Assembly (NCBI RefSeq): GCF_030936135.1
Contig: NC_082610.1
Location: forward strand, 16,750,428-16,814,427
Length of the DNA stretch: 64,000 nucleotides
Direction: 5' to 3'
Origin: Gavia stellata
Taxonomy: Eukaryota > Chordata > Aves > Gaviiformes > Gaviidae
Below the pieces are notes generated by a model, which ran no database searches, was not told where the DNA came from, and was given only the letters and a program-made list of their open reading frames with translations. Shown piece by piece: positions 46,492-60,300 of the stretch. Made by a program: the position numbers and the translations under genes. Position 1 is the stretch's first letter. The number at the start of each line of letters is the position of its first letter.

Positions 46492-49400
46492 AACATTTTA
46501 GATTTTGTGATTTACTTCCATGCTGTAGAATAGAGAACCAATCACAAACAAGCAAAGTCCCACAATGGACATGCAGTCTGGATCCTGCTCAGCTATACAC
46601 ATGCTCTTCTCTAGAAATACTAACTTTTCCATATACATGTACATGCACACGTACACACGGCATTTATTAAGCCCAAACAGCAAATTGATTTTATGCCTGG
46701 GAAGAAAACTTTCAAATACAAAGCCTATAAATAGATGATGTGTTGCCTTTCTGGCTCAGTAAATAACCTGAAAGAGTGCTCTCAGGAGGCGTGAATTTGC
46801 AGTGTCCCCCCTTTACTTCCCTGAGACATTAATTCTGCAGTCTAAATTTAGTACTTTATGTTTGTTATCATTATGGGAATTGCCATCATGAGGGAAGCAA
46901 AGGCACTTTCTGAATTTCGCTAGGTATCAGGAAATAAATCTGTATGAAAGGAAAACAGCCCAGAATGTCCTCACATGCGGGGGAAACACCAGATTACTTG
47001 ACATGAAAAGTATCAGAAACTAGTGCAACGACCAGTACGCAAACCACAAATGGGCCTAAATAGAGATGGATATGACAAAATAGAAAGCCACATAGGATGT
47101 ATCCTGCAGCGGCTGACATGAACACCGCCATCCCAGGATCTGGGTGCACTGTGCTCGGAGCAGCCAGCAAGGGGACAGCTCAGGAGCATCCCACATGGAT
47201 GAGTCTCACATAAAACTTTTCCAGCACTTAACAACACACTTGTTTCTGGTTCCTCAGCAGTTTAATTCCCAGACACTTCTGTATTAATAGTAAATCTGAA
47301 AGTGCAAAACGAAGCGTGTGCCTCCATGCCCATTGGCAGAGCCCGTTCCAGCAGAGCGAGAGCAGATGGGGCACCCTCGTTCCTGAGGCACCTGAACCTC
47401 AGAGATGTTTTGCTGCTCTTCCAGCCATTGCTGGAGGTAGGATAACCTCCCTGAATAATAAAGAGCTAGAAAACAGAGAGCTTTATGGTTGTCCCAACAT
47501 TTCCCTGTAAACACCCATATATTCTATTTCATGTAAATAGCCACAGACCCTTGCACTGCGAAGGCAATCACTTTTTGGATTGAGTGTGCCTTTTTTAGAC
47601 ATGTTTGAACTGCATTTAACAGAGTTCTGAGTCCTCCTGACACACTGGGCTTCGTGGGGGGACCCAGCTAGGAGGGACTGACATTTCTCCAACAGGAGAA
47701 TAAACCAGTGGGAAAAAAAAATAGAGAAGAAAAAGGGTCAAGCTATTATTGAAATTTACGGCAGTTAATTTTAAAAAGAAAAAATACACCCGTGTGAGCC
47801 ACGGAGCTACTGCACACACATGGAGCCACGGGGCTATGTGCAGTAGATTGAACAACATGGGATCCTTCATAAAAAAATTGGCTGTGTAGCAACCTTGCTG
47901 AAGATGTGACTTCTCTTCCCTTCTTCCCCCCGCCCGCCCCGCACACCACAGCAGAAGCATTTTCAAGCATAAACATGCACAGAAGTACTTAATGCTCTGT
48001 TTTGCTATTCCCAACCCCCATAAATTTATGCTCATGTAATTACTGCTCTCTGCCTACTGATAGCAAGTTAAATAACCACATACACCCCAAATTAGAACTA
48101 TTTTCTATTTTTTGTTAAATCCCTACACTTGATATAGAACAAAATGTTGTTATGAGCCACATGAAATCTTTCCTGCCTGCACCAGTCAGGACAGGAGACT
48201 GCAACACCACCAGCAAAAAAAACCCCACCAAAAGCACGGCATGCACAGACCAAGACAAATTTGACTGTATTATGAAGCCATCGATCCTGTATTCCCTTTG
48301 CTTGGTGTTTCTACAGTGGGAATGGATTTGTGCCAGGACCTGTTCCATCAGAGCTTGCATTTAGATAAAACGTAAAACATTCCTGTTCTGTCCAAATTCC
48401 TAATTTATACTCCAAGATGTCCCTCACTTAGAAGGAATTACTTATTGTTGATGTGGCGCTTATTCTGATAGTGAAAAAATGGATGTCAACCTGTGAATAA
48501 TCTTTGAGTCACATGAAATTAAACTAGTATTAAATAACAACAAATTTTCACCTAGTATTTAGGTTGTAAAATCTTTGTCACAGGAGCCATCTCTATTACA
48601 TGCAAATACTACATTTGCCGTTAGGACTTCTGAATCTCTATTTTTAAAAGGTTTGTGGAAGGAACTGTCTGGAAATCACAAAAGGTCAATGCCCTCCCAA
48701 GCAAAACTTGGGAGTTTGAGTCTCCCAGTGCCTGTTTGAGATGGGAAGGTCAGAACACACACACAGTTTCCCCCTCACTCCTGATAGGTTTCTTTGAGCC
48801 AGTAACATAGCATGAAAACCCACCCCCAAGTGTTAACATATTTTGACCGTCTGCATCAACGACACAGATAAATACCTCGTTTGCGAGACCAGGCAAAGCT
48901 TCAGCCGCTAATGCAGATACTGCATTAGGAAAAAAGAACTAATGCAAAGCTGCATCCATCCTAACATCATCTCCCGCTTTTGGAGCAGCAGAGACAATAC
49001 TCGAATGCAAACATGCCCATACCCATTGCACTGCCTGGCTCGTCACTTAAAGGCCAGGATAAGCAGACAAAGTGTTTGGCTAAGGACCAAGGAGCAGACT
49101 TTTTTTTGAGGTGTTTAAATGCCAAGACATAAGCAAGCTCCCAGAAGGATTTTCAAAAGTAATTAGGAACCCAAGTTCCAAGAGTCCATTGGTCCTTCTG
49201 AAAATCCCATATGGTATCAAATTAACTCCATCCTTTGACATTTCAGTACCTCTGTTTCCTCATGCTGCTTCTGCTAGGGACCATGCCCCTTGATACCTGC
49301 AGGGCAAAGCCTTCGTTGTGAAAAGCTGTGAAATTTCTTCCCATTCTCTAGTTCACTTAGCTCCCCAAAAAAAGAGAAAGCTTATCCTTCTCTTCCTGCC

Positions 49401-50450
49401 TAATGAAAATGTTGCTACCCTATGAACTATTTCAAGTGAAATGGTAAGAACAGCACTCAATCCCCCGGCTGTGGCCAGTCTTTGCTGTACAGAGAACAGT
49501 CTGCTTTGATCTGATTGAGGTTTACTTGCCACAGATTTCACTGCTGTGCCTCTCCAATCGGATAGTGCAGATCTGCAGCTTCTTCTTTCAGGTAGAAATC
49601 CCTCTTAGATCGGTAAATGACGCAAAGGCTGCAGCATCCATCCCAGTCCCATCGGATGGTGATGTGCCAAACGCTGCCCTCTCTCTATTTACATATCTCT
49701 ATTGATATAAATCGGGTTGCCTGTGTGGGCTCTCGGGACTGCTGTTTGTATACATTTTGTCCTCAGAAACATGATACAATTTATTGCACAAAGACTGCAG
49801 AAGAATTGCACAGAGTTTTTTTTTAGTAGAAAATGTTCCCTTGATGTGATAAATACTGAGCATGACTTTTGCTCAGGCTGTAAATAGCAGATTACTTAAT
49901 CATCTACTATTTAAGTACCTGTTTGTTTTGTTATGAAGTGAAACTTTTGAGCAAGATCGTATTACATGTAAAGCCGCTTCCTGCACCCTTAAATATTAAT
50001 CCTCAAGTAAAAACATATTGAAGGTAGTCCCAGGGTCACTTAAATAAGCCTGAGCTGCTGCGCCCCACTCCAGTCTCCCACATTACACGTTCCTCATCCT
50101 GTCTTTGTGCCAACACTAACATTTCTGCAGCCTCTGGATGACCTTGGCAGGAGGATGGGGATGGGAGGTGAGCTGGGAGGGACCCGCTCCTGGGGGGGCA
50201 CAGGGGCCATCCCCAGCTGCCGGGAGCGGGGTCAGGGCTGGAGAACACGGGCAGCGCTATGGGTGAGGGGCTGCCAGGCACCTGTGGGGCTTGAGATGGA
50301 GGCAGCGGAGAGCGTTAAGGGGGCAGCTGTGAAATGAGAGAAGCCCCTGGAAAGGGAAAAAAAGGGATAATGGGAAGTGGTGAGGAGTCAAGGTGGAGCA
50401 GAAAGGGTGGAAGGCCACGGGGGGCTGTGCAAGAAATAGGGATGCGGAGG
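46492..50450. other. Intergenic, no feature recognised
   Basis: AT-rich sequence between the large CR1 and the TMEM86A CpG island. No repeat or gene was recognised, and open frames are short. Confidence 0.65.
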
Positions 50451-51237
50451 GAAAGGGCGGGCGCAGAAGCCCCGGGAAGGCAAGGGAGGAGAGCGGCTGG
50501 GGGTGTGCGGGCACGGCCAGGCCACCGGGGGTGCCGGAGGGAGACGCTGGGACGGGAGGGACCCGAGACGGAGGAAGGGACACGGGGTGCGCTGCCCCTC
50601 GCTCCGCGCCTGGTACCGCCGGCACCGGCGGCTCCGGGCGGCGCTGGGGCGAAGGACGCGGGCCTGCCCTGCCCGGGGGCGTCCGCGGGCCTCCCAGGCG
50701 CTGCCGTTGCGGGGTGCTTACCGACGGGCGGGCGGCAGAGCCGGCCGCTGGCCCCCCGGCCAGGCGGGGAGGCCGTTTTGCTAAGCGGGCCGAGGCTCTT
50801 CCCAGCCGAGAGCGAGCGGCCGGAGGAGCGAGCCCGGGCTACTGCCGCGGCGGGGCGGGCAACGCGCCTCGCTCCGGCACGGGGGAGCCCCTCGTCGGGA
50901 GGGAGCCCCTGCGCCTCCCCCGGCTGCAACCGGGGCCCGGGAGGACCGGCGCACCCCTCCGCCTCCCCCCGGGACCCCACAGGCCGCGTCCCCGCTGCGG
51001 CCGCCCCCGGGGAGGGGACGCGGCGCAGGACCCGGCCGCTGCCGGCTGCCCGGCCGGCGCCCCGCCAGGAGGGGGACGGCGCCGCCGCCGCCGGGGGCCG
51101 AGCGACCCGCGCCCCCGCCCGGCAGCGGGCCCGGGGTGCGCCTGCCCGCCCCGCCTGCGCTGCCCGCCCCGCGGGCGGGGCCGGGGCCGCCCCCCTCCCT
51201 CCGCCCGCAGCGCATTCGCCGCGGGGCCCCCCTCTGC

Positions 51238-51263
51238 GGTGACGTCACCGCCGTCTAAAAAAG
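51238..51263 (+). promoter_or_regulatory. TMEM86A core promoter: palindromic CRE and TATA-like box
   Basis: GGTGACGTCACC (51238-51249) is a perfect 12-bp palindrome containing the full CRE TGACGTCA. Eight bases on, TAAAAAA (51256-51262) is a TATA-like element, predicting a start near 51,285 and a 5' UTR of about 40 nt. CREB/ATF-family proteins bind full CREs. The spacing close to a TATA-like box resembles cAMP-responsive promoters. Actual regulation is inferred. Confidence 0.55.
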
Positions 51264-51323
51264 CGCCCCGGCGGCGGGCAGGGCAGCGGGCGGCAGCAGC
51301 AGCAGGACGCGCCCGCCGCCGAC

Positions 51324-51344
51324 ATGGTGTCCCCCGTCACCGTG
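51324..51344 (+). CDS. TMEM86A: TMEM86A, lysoplasmalogenase; first coding exon only
   Basis: ATG at 51324 has G at -3 and +4. It opens MVSPVTV, then a consensus GTGAGT donor at 51345, phase 0. This equals the known start of vertebrate TMEM86A, and the next residue of that protein (Val) would begin exon 2. The gene is the divergent neighbour of SPTY2D1 in human, which supports the call. Family knowledge: TMEM86A is a YhhN-family multi-pass ER membrane enzyme that cleaves the vinyl-ether bond of lysoplasmalogens. All membrane segments and catalytic residues lie in later exons, which I could not find before 64,000. Seven residues alone would be weak evidence. Synteny, the CpG island, the promoter and the donor make it likely. 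Confidence 0.75.
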
Positions 51345-54300
51345 GTGAGTGCGGGCCGCGCGGGGGGAGCGGGACCTGCGCGCCCTCCCGCCCGGCGGTA
51401 TCGCGCCCCCCTCCCCGTCGCCGGTGCCCCCTACCCGGTCTCCGAGGCGCTGCCCCCGCGGGGGGTGGGTGGGTGCTCCGCTCCGCCGCTCCCCGCGCGC
51501 GCCGGGGGTGCGAAGCCGCGACCGTTGGCGGAGGCCCCGCCCCCCGCGTGCCTGGTGCGCCCCCCGGCCCGCGCCGGTGCGCCCCCCGGCAGCTGTTCCT
51601 GCAGCGGTGCGGCTCCCCGCCTCTTCCCCGCCGGTCAGCCGTGCTTTAAAAGCGCCTGTCGCTCATCGCCCCTGCATGCAACACACCTGCTCGGGGCGTC
51701 GCCGCTGCCGCTGCCCCGGGCTTGCACCGTGGCAGCACCTGGGAGCATCCTCCTGCCCCCGCGGCCTCCCTGCCCCGGCCGGCACCCCGCCTCACCCTCC
51801 GGAGGTGGCTTTGCCGCCCGGGTGATGGCTTGGGCCAAGGCTTCTGTCGGCCACCGCGTCGCGCAGACCTTGCCATGGGCTGGGCAACCTCCCACCGAGA
51901 CCTCGTCACCCCTGACAAGCCAGTCTGGCACTTCCACCATCTAACGACTCGAGCGGGGATGGTGTCACCTGCCTGTCTGTCTCATGGGGGAGTCACGATG
52001 CTTAATTAACGTAACCGGCAATAAGGTAACGTAACCGGCAATAAGGTAGCGACTCGCCGCTGTCCTGCCAGTGGGCGATGCGTGTAGCAGCACAGCTGGA
52101 TTGATGGAGCAAAGCTGGTAGCTGAAGTAGCCATGGCTCACGCCAGGCTGGACTGGCCGTACCAGGTGAAGGGGGGGTGTTTCAGTGCTGAAAGAAGACG
52201 AAATGCTTTCAGCCAGAACGGCAGGGAAGCTGCGCTGTTAGACACGCTGCTTTGCACGTTCCTGTTTCTAGAAAGCGAGGGATTTGTCCGACTACATCAG
52301 CAGACTAATGCGCGCTGTAAGAATAGCTAACTGTTGGTGGGAAAGTTGCCTGGTGCTTCGCTGCAGCACCCAACACCTATTGCTGGTACCCCGGTTCCCT
52401 GCGGATCCGTTACCATCCTGTTTTGAAATATTTTGGTTAATGGCTAGTCCATTGCGTTCTCTCTCGCAGGTAGAAATCCCGTCCCTTCCCCGCCTTCACT
52501 CACAAAGCCAGGGTTCAGAACTTTTAAATTGCTTTGCCAGTTCTGCACAGCAGCTTGTATTGTCTGATACTTCAGATGAATTTTCCCCCAGTTATGAACA
52601 CGTACCTGGTAAGTTCATCAGCAGCCTGGGGGTGATATTTATCTTTAGAGACAGAGGGAAGTAGCTTGCAAATTACACCATTGTAGTGCCAAACTTTTTT
52701 TTTTCTTAATGCTTTTCAAAAATAACTGAAGAGGTTTGGTATCTTTGTGCTTCTGTGCTATAAGCTAAATTCACCCTTAAGTAATGCTTTTGGTTACGGT
52801 GAATTGTGTACGTGTACCTCAGAAGTAAAATCTTATGCTAGGACAATACCAGAATGGCTCAAAAACTGGCAGAATTTGTTTCATAATCCCCAGGAGGCAG
52901 TACTTGGCTTTTACGGCTAGTGGGTCAGAGGGGTCTTGCAGAGTATATTTCAACTGAGCTATGAGAGGAGGCAAATGACTAAAGCATGAGGATGTGTCGG
53001 GAAGGGTGTATGCAGTTCAGACCGGAGGGCTTTACCTGCACCAGAAATCACGCTTTAGGAAGGTAACTTGGGAGGGCAAATGAAAGAAGAAAATCTGCTT
53101 TCTTCACTTGGCCTTTTGACATGTAACCACGGATGTTTCTGCTCTGGCTTCATTCCCTGAAGGGAACAGCAGTGGGCAATCGGTCCGGCCACAGCTAGGT
53201 GCTCCCCCCGGGGCCCAGGCCTTCTCTCTGTACTGCCGTTTGCTGCATAGCTAGACCAGGTGTTTGAGCCAGCATGGCTGTCTCTGCTATGACACATGAT
53301 GGGGATGCTCTCTGGGTGTCAGCACCTGAGGCATAATCAAATTAGCCAGAGGAGTTGAGTTGTCTACAGGGTATGTCCTCTCCCAGTACACTGCAGCATC
53401 AGCCTCAACAGGGAGGACACTAGAAGAGCACAGCCGAGAGTGACGTGATTTTGCTTCCCGTTTTCAAAGCGACGGCCTCTGTGCACAACTGCAGCAGATG
53501 GCCCTGACTATTTACACACAACCTGGTCTCCTGCGTCTCCCCCTCTTTCCTTCTTTAGGACTCTCTTGTAACAAAAGTCAGAAACCCTGAGCTCCAGGTC
53601 TGCTGTACAACTGACAGCTGGAAAAAACCACGCAAGGAGGCACAGACCATGGAGAGAAAGCTAGGGAGAGATCACGGCTGGGACTGCTTGTTTGTGCCGG
53701 CTGCCAGGTGTGCATCATGGCCCGGGGGGTTTGGCACGTCTGCCCCACACGCAAGGAGAGACGGCGGCATTGTGCAGAGCTAGCCAAGCTGTTGTCTCTG
53801 GTGCTGCACAATTCAGATGTGCTGAGGGGGGAGCATGCCCACAAATAAACAAGTCTGGGGCCAAAATACCTTTTAACGTATTGTGCCAGGTCCTCAACTG
53901 GGATAAAGCTCCGAGGTCCCGCTGATGCCAGAGCCTAGACTTGCATGGCGCTGGGCTGTGGCAGAGAAGGTGCATTTGTCTGCCAGTCCTGCCCCAGCTG
54001 GTGAGCAATGCTCACTCTGGTTGGAAGTCACCTTGGAGGGAAGCTTACACTGCTTACTCTGCTAGGCAAGCAGGAGCATCCTGCTTAAAAATTATTATTC
54101 TTGATACTGCTCTGATTAAGAGCTGTTTCTTCTGCATAAAGCTGTGTGGGCTGAGAGCCTGCGGTTAGAGAGCAGTGTTAATAAATGGCGCATTTGCTTT
54201 ATGGATGTGTGAGATTTAATTCCCTTCTTGTTCAGTCATCACTGGTCCCATCTTAATAAAAGTCCTTTCTGAGACTGCCTCGTTAGTGATTTTTGTTTTG

Positions 54301-57300
54301 GTTTTTTTCACTGTTGGTTAAGCAGTTTTTTGCGTGAGCTTGTGGGAGGTAGCCCTTGCCTAAGGACCTCTTTGCCCAGCAGGCACCATGATTGCAGGGG
54401 CTGCAAGCCTGCGGGAGATGAGCCTGGAGACATGCAGTTGCTCTGGCATTTACATAATGCTCCTTGCTCAAAGGGACCTTATTTTCCCCCAAAAGTTAGG
54501 GCTGAACTTAGTATAGGGCTTCACACCACCTTAAGGAAAACATGGCATGGGAAATATAAAGTCATTAATTGGCTGAGAATAGGTCTCTTTTGGGGGGCAG
54601 TTATGGATGATACTGGTGTGTCTTTTTGAGCAAGAGGAACTGTGGGCTCTCATCCCAACATCCTCTCCGTACCTGACTTTTGCTTGGCCTAGCACAGTCC
54701 TGTGTGCGGGCAGGAGGTGAAACTCCCTGTTTGGGACAGATTTTTTTTCCCAGAAGCCATATATTAACAATCTCCATCCCCTCCTTTTCGTCCTCTGATG
54801 TATTTGCATCTTTAAAGGGAGATACTGAGTTGGGGAAGAATATGTTGTTTTGGCTGCACCAAGCAGCCCTCGGCCCCTTCCCTGTAGGTGGGAAGCAGCC
54901 AGCAACCCTCCTGGGAACAGCCCTTGTCCACCCTCTGGGTAGATGCAGGATGTCACTGTGGGGGAGTATGAAGGTCACGTACCAAAACTGGGCAAAGAAC
55001 CTGAAAGGTATGACCTGGAAAGGTGATCATGAATAACAGATACTGACTAGGGCTGGAGAATCGGGTGGGTGGCATTTGAGTTTCTGAGGAGGGGCCAAAC
55101 TACACTGGTGCAGATGAACATAGAAAACTGATGTAAATCACAGTGCTTATAGACTCTGTGCTATGGGCAATTGTAGCAGTAGGAGGTCTAAGCATAGTTT
55201 TAAAGCTTTACTATTAGAAAGTGTGTTCTATAATCCTCAAACTGCTGTTGAAAACAAGAAAGCCAGATCACACTTTCAACTATTTCAGCCTTTGCTTCTT
55301 AAATAGAGGATGTATTATTTCTGCTTCGATGAATAAAGTGTTAGCAACCATTAAGTCAGAAGTAACTCTTACGGTAGAGAGGTTAATTTTACTTGTTCTC
55401 TTTGTTTATACCCAAGATTGTTGCTTTCATTGTCATTTTCCCCATTACTTAGATACATCATGAATTACGCAGGAGGCTTGTAAATATGCACATTTATATA
55501 CTACACAGACAATTATGGAAATATGGCACTTGTATAAAAACCAAACCAATTTAAATGAATTATAGAAAAGATTTCTAAACATCTGAACTCAATGAAGTAA
55601 GGGAGGGAACCATCACCTTAGGTAAGCTTAGCAGGATCTTAGAAACATTTATGTCAGTCACACCTTTTGGGAGAAGCCTAAAAGCTTTGGTCCTTCTGAG
55701 CAAAAAGCTGTGCTGATTTATGCCAGCTAGAGCCCAGGCATAGTGTTACGTGCCACGATTTATTTTTTCAGACTGAACTTGCGCATTCTTCCTATGACAT
55801 TGACATTCTTTGCTGTAGCTGTTGCTATGAGAGGGTGGGCTTAGATATGGGTAACTGAAACTGGAGGCTAGAAAGTGTGGGCTTCTCTCATGCGCTTCCT
55901 GGTCCCAGTGTGGTTGCGTTAAGCAGTTAGTGCCAATCTCTGCTGCAGGCATTGCTGTAGATTAAAGGCTTTATTAACTCAAGTATATCACTCAAGTCAC
56001 AGACGTCTGTTGTTCAAAGTGTGCTTTGTGCATTAAGATTGTGGGTCCAGTTCAGAAGCCTGTACTTAGGCGTAATTCCTCTGAATGGACAGAGATGCAT
56101 TTCTTCCGTTCTCTTTTCTTGTTCAAGTATCTATATTCAAAATACACTGAGTGCAACAGAAGAGCCAAAGTTATCTTTCTCTGTGGGTAACTGCATAATA
56201 CTACGGAAATAATAACTCCAGTGAAATTAGACTCTTAGAAAAAGATGGCATCTGGAACCCGTCTTCTGCTAGCGTGTGGAAACTCTTGAACAGCGAAAAG
56301 GTTATTAGTTATATAACTCCCTTCCCTGCGGAGGCCTAAGTGGCTATTATATTAGCACTGAATTTTCCTACTGCCCTTCATGTCTCGCACTGCCCGACAG
56401 ATTTGTAATTACAATAAAGATGTGGGTTTTGCTTACTGCAGCATGCCCAAAATGAAGGTGATGGTTATTGCTTCTTTTAGCTCGCTTCTGCCCTCCCTGT
56501 ATCGATTTCTTATACTGCCATAATCTAAATAGCATTTAAGCTAATGGCAGGTTTCTGTATGACCAGTGTGTCAGTCTGGAGCATCCCTCCATGTAATGCT
56601 GAACATGACCAAATATCCAGGTGACGTGGAGCAGAAAACTGTGTCTAGGAGAAGATTACAGGCCACCAGAGCTGAAAGGTGGTAGGTGAGCTGGGCGAGA
56701 GTTTTCCTGGAAGATTTGAAGTGTGCCAAAATAAGTGCATTTCTGCTAGTTGCAAGTAGCCTCTGATTGAATTGTTGCTTGAGATTGAGGGTGTTTGATA
56801 TTAAGCCAGCTGCACATTTTTCAGCACATACTAGACACACCGGGCAGATCCTCAGCCTTATGTGAGTCCTTTTGTCTCCCATGGCTTCAGCAGAACTGGG
56901 CTTGTGCTGGTTGAGACCATAGCTTGGCTGCCGTATCCCTATTTGCTCGTGTCTTTTGGTTTTGTTAGAGCGTAAATCAGAGCCAGCCAGGGTGCTTGGA
57001 TAGCAGTGCTGACTTGTGCTCCATTGCAAGAGAAACTAAGCAAGTTGCATGGCTTTTCCTTGAAGCCCTTATATAAAAGGAGCGTGATGACAAGCTTATC
57101 ACTTAATTGACATTTGTAAAGTTTCCACTTGGCTGATGTCCCATGCATCTCTGGACTTGCACCCTCAGTATAAAGGGCATAACACTGCACGCTCATTTGT
57201 GAGCGTGGTCCGCATTGGTATATGCAGCCCGATTACAGCAGGGGTTTTGCAAGTGAAACCCTTGATATATTAGTGTGAATCTTGGGAGTGCATGGGTTAG

Positions 57301-60300
57301 TGTTTGCACAGATTAGTGTTTGCATCGGCCCACCCCGCATCTGTTGAGATTGGCTGGGAAAGTCCAATTTATCTTCATGTAATTTGTGTCTGATACTGAC
57401 TTGTCCAGGTCACATCTTGGCACAAGAATAGATACTGGAAATAAAATCTGTGACTCCACTGTCATACTTTGACCTTACCTCCTCCTGTGTCTTAAAGCAT
57501 ATTGGTCCCATGATAACATGAGGAGGGCTGCTGCTTTTTTATAAGGTACCAGCATGGCACCTCTCTAAATACACATCTTTATTGGGGTACGTTGCTATTT
57601 TCCCTTCTAATTTTCTTTATCAGTGTTTCACAAGCTTTCAGCCTGCAGGACATGATACGCAGGTAGAACATTTCATTCAGCTTTCCATTAGGCACAAGAC
57701 AAGCTGAGCTGTCCCTCCTGGGTTTCTCAGCACAGCCCTGCTTGCTTTTGCTAGATCTTGGTGATCTTATTGCAGCCCCTTGCGAGGATTCGTACAGCCA
57801 AAGTCTCTTGCATAGAGCTGCCAGCTTTCCTTGCCACTGGCAGCCGCCTTCCCCTCCTCTCTCAGTTCTGCCTTCCTGTTGCTTTTGCAAAAACCTCACC
57901 TGCCAGGTGTGCACGAACCTGGTGTGTGAGCCAGAAAGGTGAGCTGCAAAAGTGCCTTTTGGGTGTTGGAGGCGGTTTCAGCCTTGGCACGTCCTTGGGA
58001 ATGGCTGGTAGGGCTGGTACAACCTGGCATGTGCCACCTGCCTTTTCTGCTACACTAATGGCTCGTTAGCTGTTATTGTAAGGGGCTGTGATGGCACCAA
58101 TGCCTGCAATGCTCTTCATTTAGACCTGCATTATTCCCCATAGATTGCAGGTAAAATGAGGTCTTCTCTGCTGAAGAAGTTGCTTCTGGATGGAAGGTCC
58201 TCCCTTCCCTCCCAAATACCAATCCCTACCAGCAAAGCAGCATGTGGCAGGGTAGAGCTTTGCCAAGTGCCCGTTTCCCCTGACCGCCCGTTCTTCCACG
58301 CATCACACCTCCTGCAGCCAAACGACGGGGTGGCTGGGGCCCTCCAACAAGTACATAAATGTTGCAGTGGGTTGTGGGGTGCAAATAAGGCTGGAGATGG
58401 GAGAGTGAAGGCAAAAGGTGGATTTCAGCCCTGGAGACAAAACAGTCTGTGTGCAGACCCCTCACTGCTATTACCTAGAGGCTCAGCCTGCCCTTGGTGC
58501 TGACAAGGAAGGAACTGTCACTTCTCCCTGGGGCATTTTATTGTGGGTCTGTACCCATCTCGGAGAGACTGGAGAGAGGCTCCAGTCTTGCCACACGGCT
58601 TGTGGGGCAGATGTCAGTGTGTGGCACTTGTCTGCAGCAACGGGCCTTGCAAGGGGATGCTGCTTTCTGCTGTGGCCCTGTGCCCCCCAGCCAGCACGCT
58701 GGGCTTACCCTGCCCCTCCGAGATAACGCTCAGAGTAAGGTAAAACCTAACGCTACTTTTTCCTGGGTAACAGAAATCTGCCTTCTCTTTCACAGAAGAG
58801 TGTGATATAAATAATGACAAGTCTCCTGAGAACTTGTGCTCGTAGCATGGAAACCATCCCCAGGATGAGTTGCGGAGACTTTTCCATAAGCAGTAGAAAT
58901 TTTTTATGTGGATTTTAGTGTGGTGAGCCAAATAACTGCCCCTTCCCATCCTGAGAGGAACTGCCTGGGATAGCCACCGACTGCGCATTTCAGGGTGCTG
59001 GCTGGCTGGCTCCCGGAGTTCCCTGTGGCTTCTCAGCATCCCCCTGAGGTCCTGGGCAGCTCGAGGGGACGCAGCCCCACCTGACCTCGCTCGCGGAGGA
59101 AGGGTGCATGCCCTTGCAGTGGCAGCACGGCAGCTCTGATGAGCAAAATGAAAAGACAGACCCATTGTGGTTCAGGTTTTTAAATGTCTGCACGGGGTTC
59201 TTTTGTGAGTGTTACAGCAAAGGAAATGTTCGGAGAGGCTTGTTTTCTGCTACACAGAAAGGAAGATCTGGAATCCCAGGAGGGAAAAGCAATCTTTGCT
59301 CTGAGATAAGATGCTGGCAGGCAAATGCTATTTTTTTGCTTTCATTTCTGAGAGCCAGTGGACTACCCTGAAAGCATTAGTCTGCGACAGCTCCTACAGC
59401 CCTGCAGGGACATTTGAATTCTTGAGTGGTTTAACATTGTTGGTCATTGGCAATGGTACATTGCCGACCGTACTCAGAAGGCAATCTCCAAAACTGCTGA
59501 CAGCTATAGGATTGCTGTAGATGTGGAGTGAATCATTACTGCTGCAGGTTAAGAAAAGATTTTTAAAATAGCCCTGCTTGTGGTCCTGTGCCGGTCTGGT
59601 AGACAAGACAGATGATGCTTGGTAATGGAAAAAAGCAAAACCAACCCAAACAAAACAAGCCCTAGCAAAAACACATACATTCAAGCTGAGTCTTCAGTTC
59701 AGGGTGAAATGCGCTTATCTGTAATTTGATTTTTATGAGTTAACATCTGTTAAAGAAAGGCTTTGCCATCTTGAAGGCTTCACTGCAGTCCCAGAAAGCC
59801 AAGGGCAGATACCCCAGTGACTTGGTAAGGTCTTGGCTGGTGTAGCGGTATCTCACTTTGCCTGGCCTGATAGCAGTAGGTCCTGTGTAGTGGAGGATGG
59901 TCCCAGAGGCACTGTTGCATAGCTTGCTGACTGCAGTTAGCCAAGCTAACAGGATTTCTTACTCTATTCAGTACAGGAGATACATTTATGGATGCTGTAA
60001 CTTCCTTAATTGCTGGAGGAAACACCGTGGTCTAGTGTCTCAGGATAGCGTTGGGCAATGTCATGGTTTAAAAGGCAAGAAGCAGGAGTGGGCTCCTGAT
60101 GCAGCAAGTGGCACAGGCAGTGCCCTGATGCGGCGGGGATTATTTCCTTGGCTCCAGAACCACTTGGGAAGGGGCAGATGTGAAGGCTGCCTGACACCTT
60201 TGCCTGTTACCACTCGCCTCCCTCCCTGACCACTGCACAAGGATTCATAGTTGTAGCTGTGGAGAAGGCCACAAAGTTTGTCTAATGCTTCTCTTTTACC

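Larger units (their letters stand above)
50450..51850. other. CpG island over the TMEM86A promoter
   Basis: About 1.4 kb of very high GC and CpG density with several GC boxes, for example around 51,170-51,190. It covers the promoter, the first exon and the start of intron 1. Edges are estimated by eye. Long open frames on both strands (up to 418 codons) reflect composition. Confidence 0.9.

Noticed and set aside
18500..51000. Avian counterpart of the small mammalian gene opposite SPTY2D1 (SPTY2D1OS)
   Set aside because: By eye I found no stretch on either strand resembling that short membrane protein; a sensitive translated search would be decisive.
50315..51944. Overlapping frames of 155 to 418 codons on both strands around the TMEM86A promoter
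   Set aside because: All are low-complexity Pro/Gly/Arg/Ala sequences inside a CpG island; none resembles a known protein. Only the short MVSPVTV exon fits a known gene.
51324..51944. 206-codon continuation of the TMEM86A ATG without splicing
   Set aside because: After MVSPVTV the frame reads composition-driven sequence, while a consensus GTGAGT donor lies exactly where the known protein changes exon.
58770..58815. Possible TMEM86A exon 2 acceptor (TTCTCTTTCACAG) followed by K-S codons
   Set aside because: The frame reaches a stop within five codons and lacks the expected following residues.
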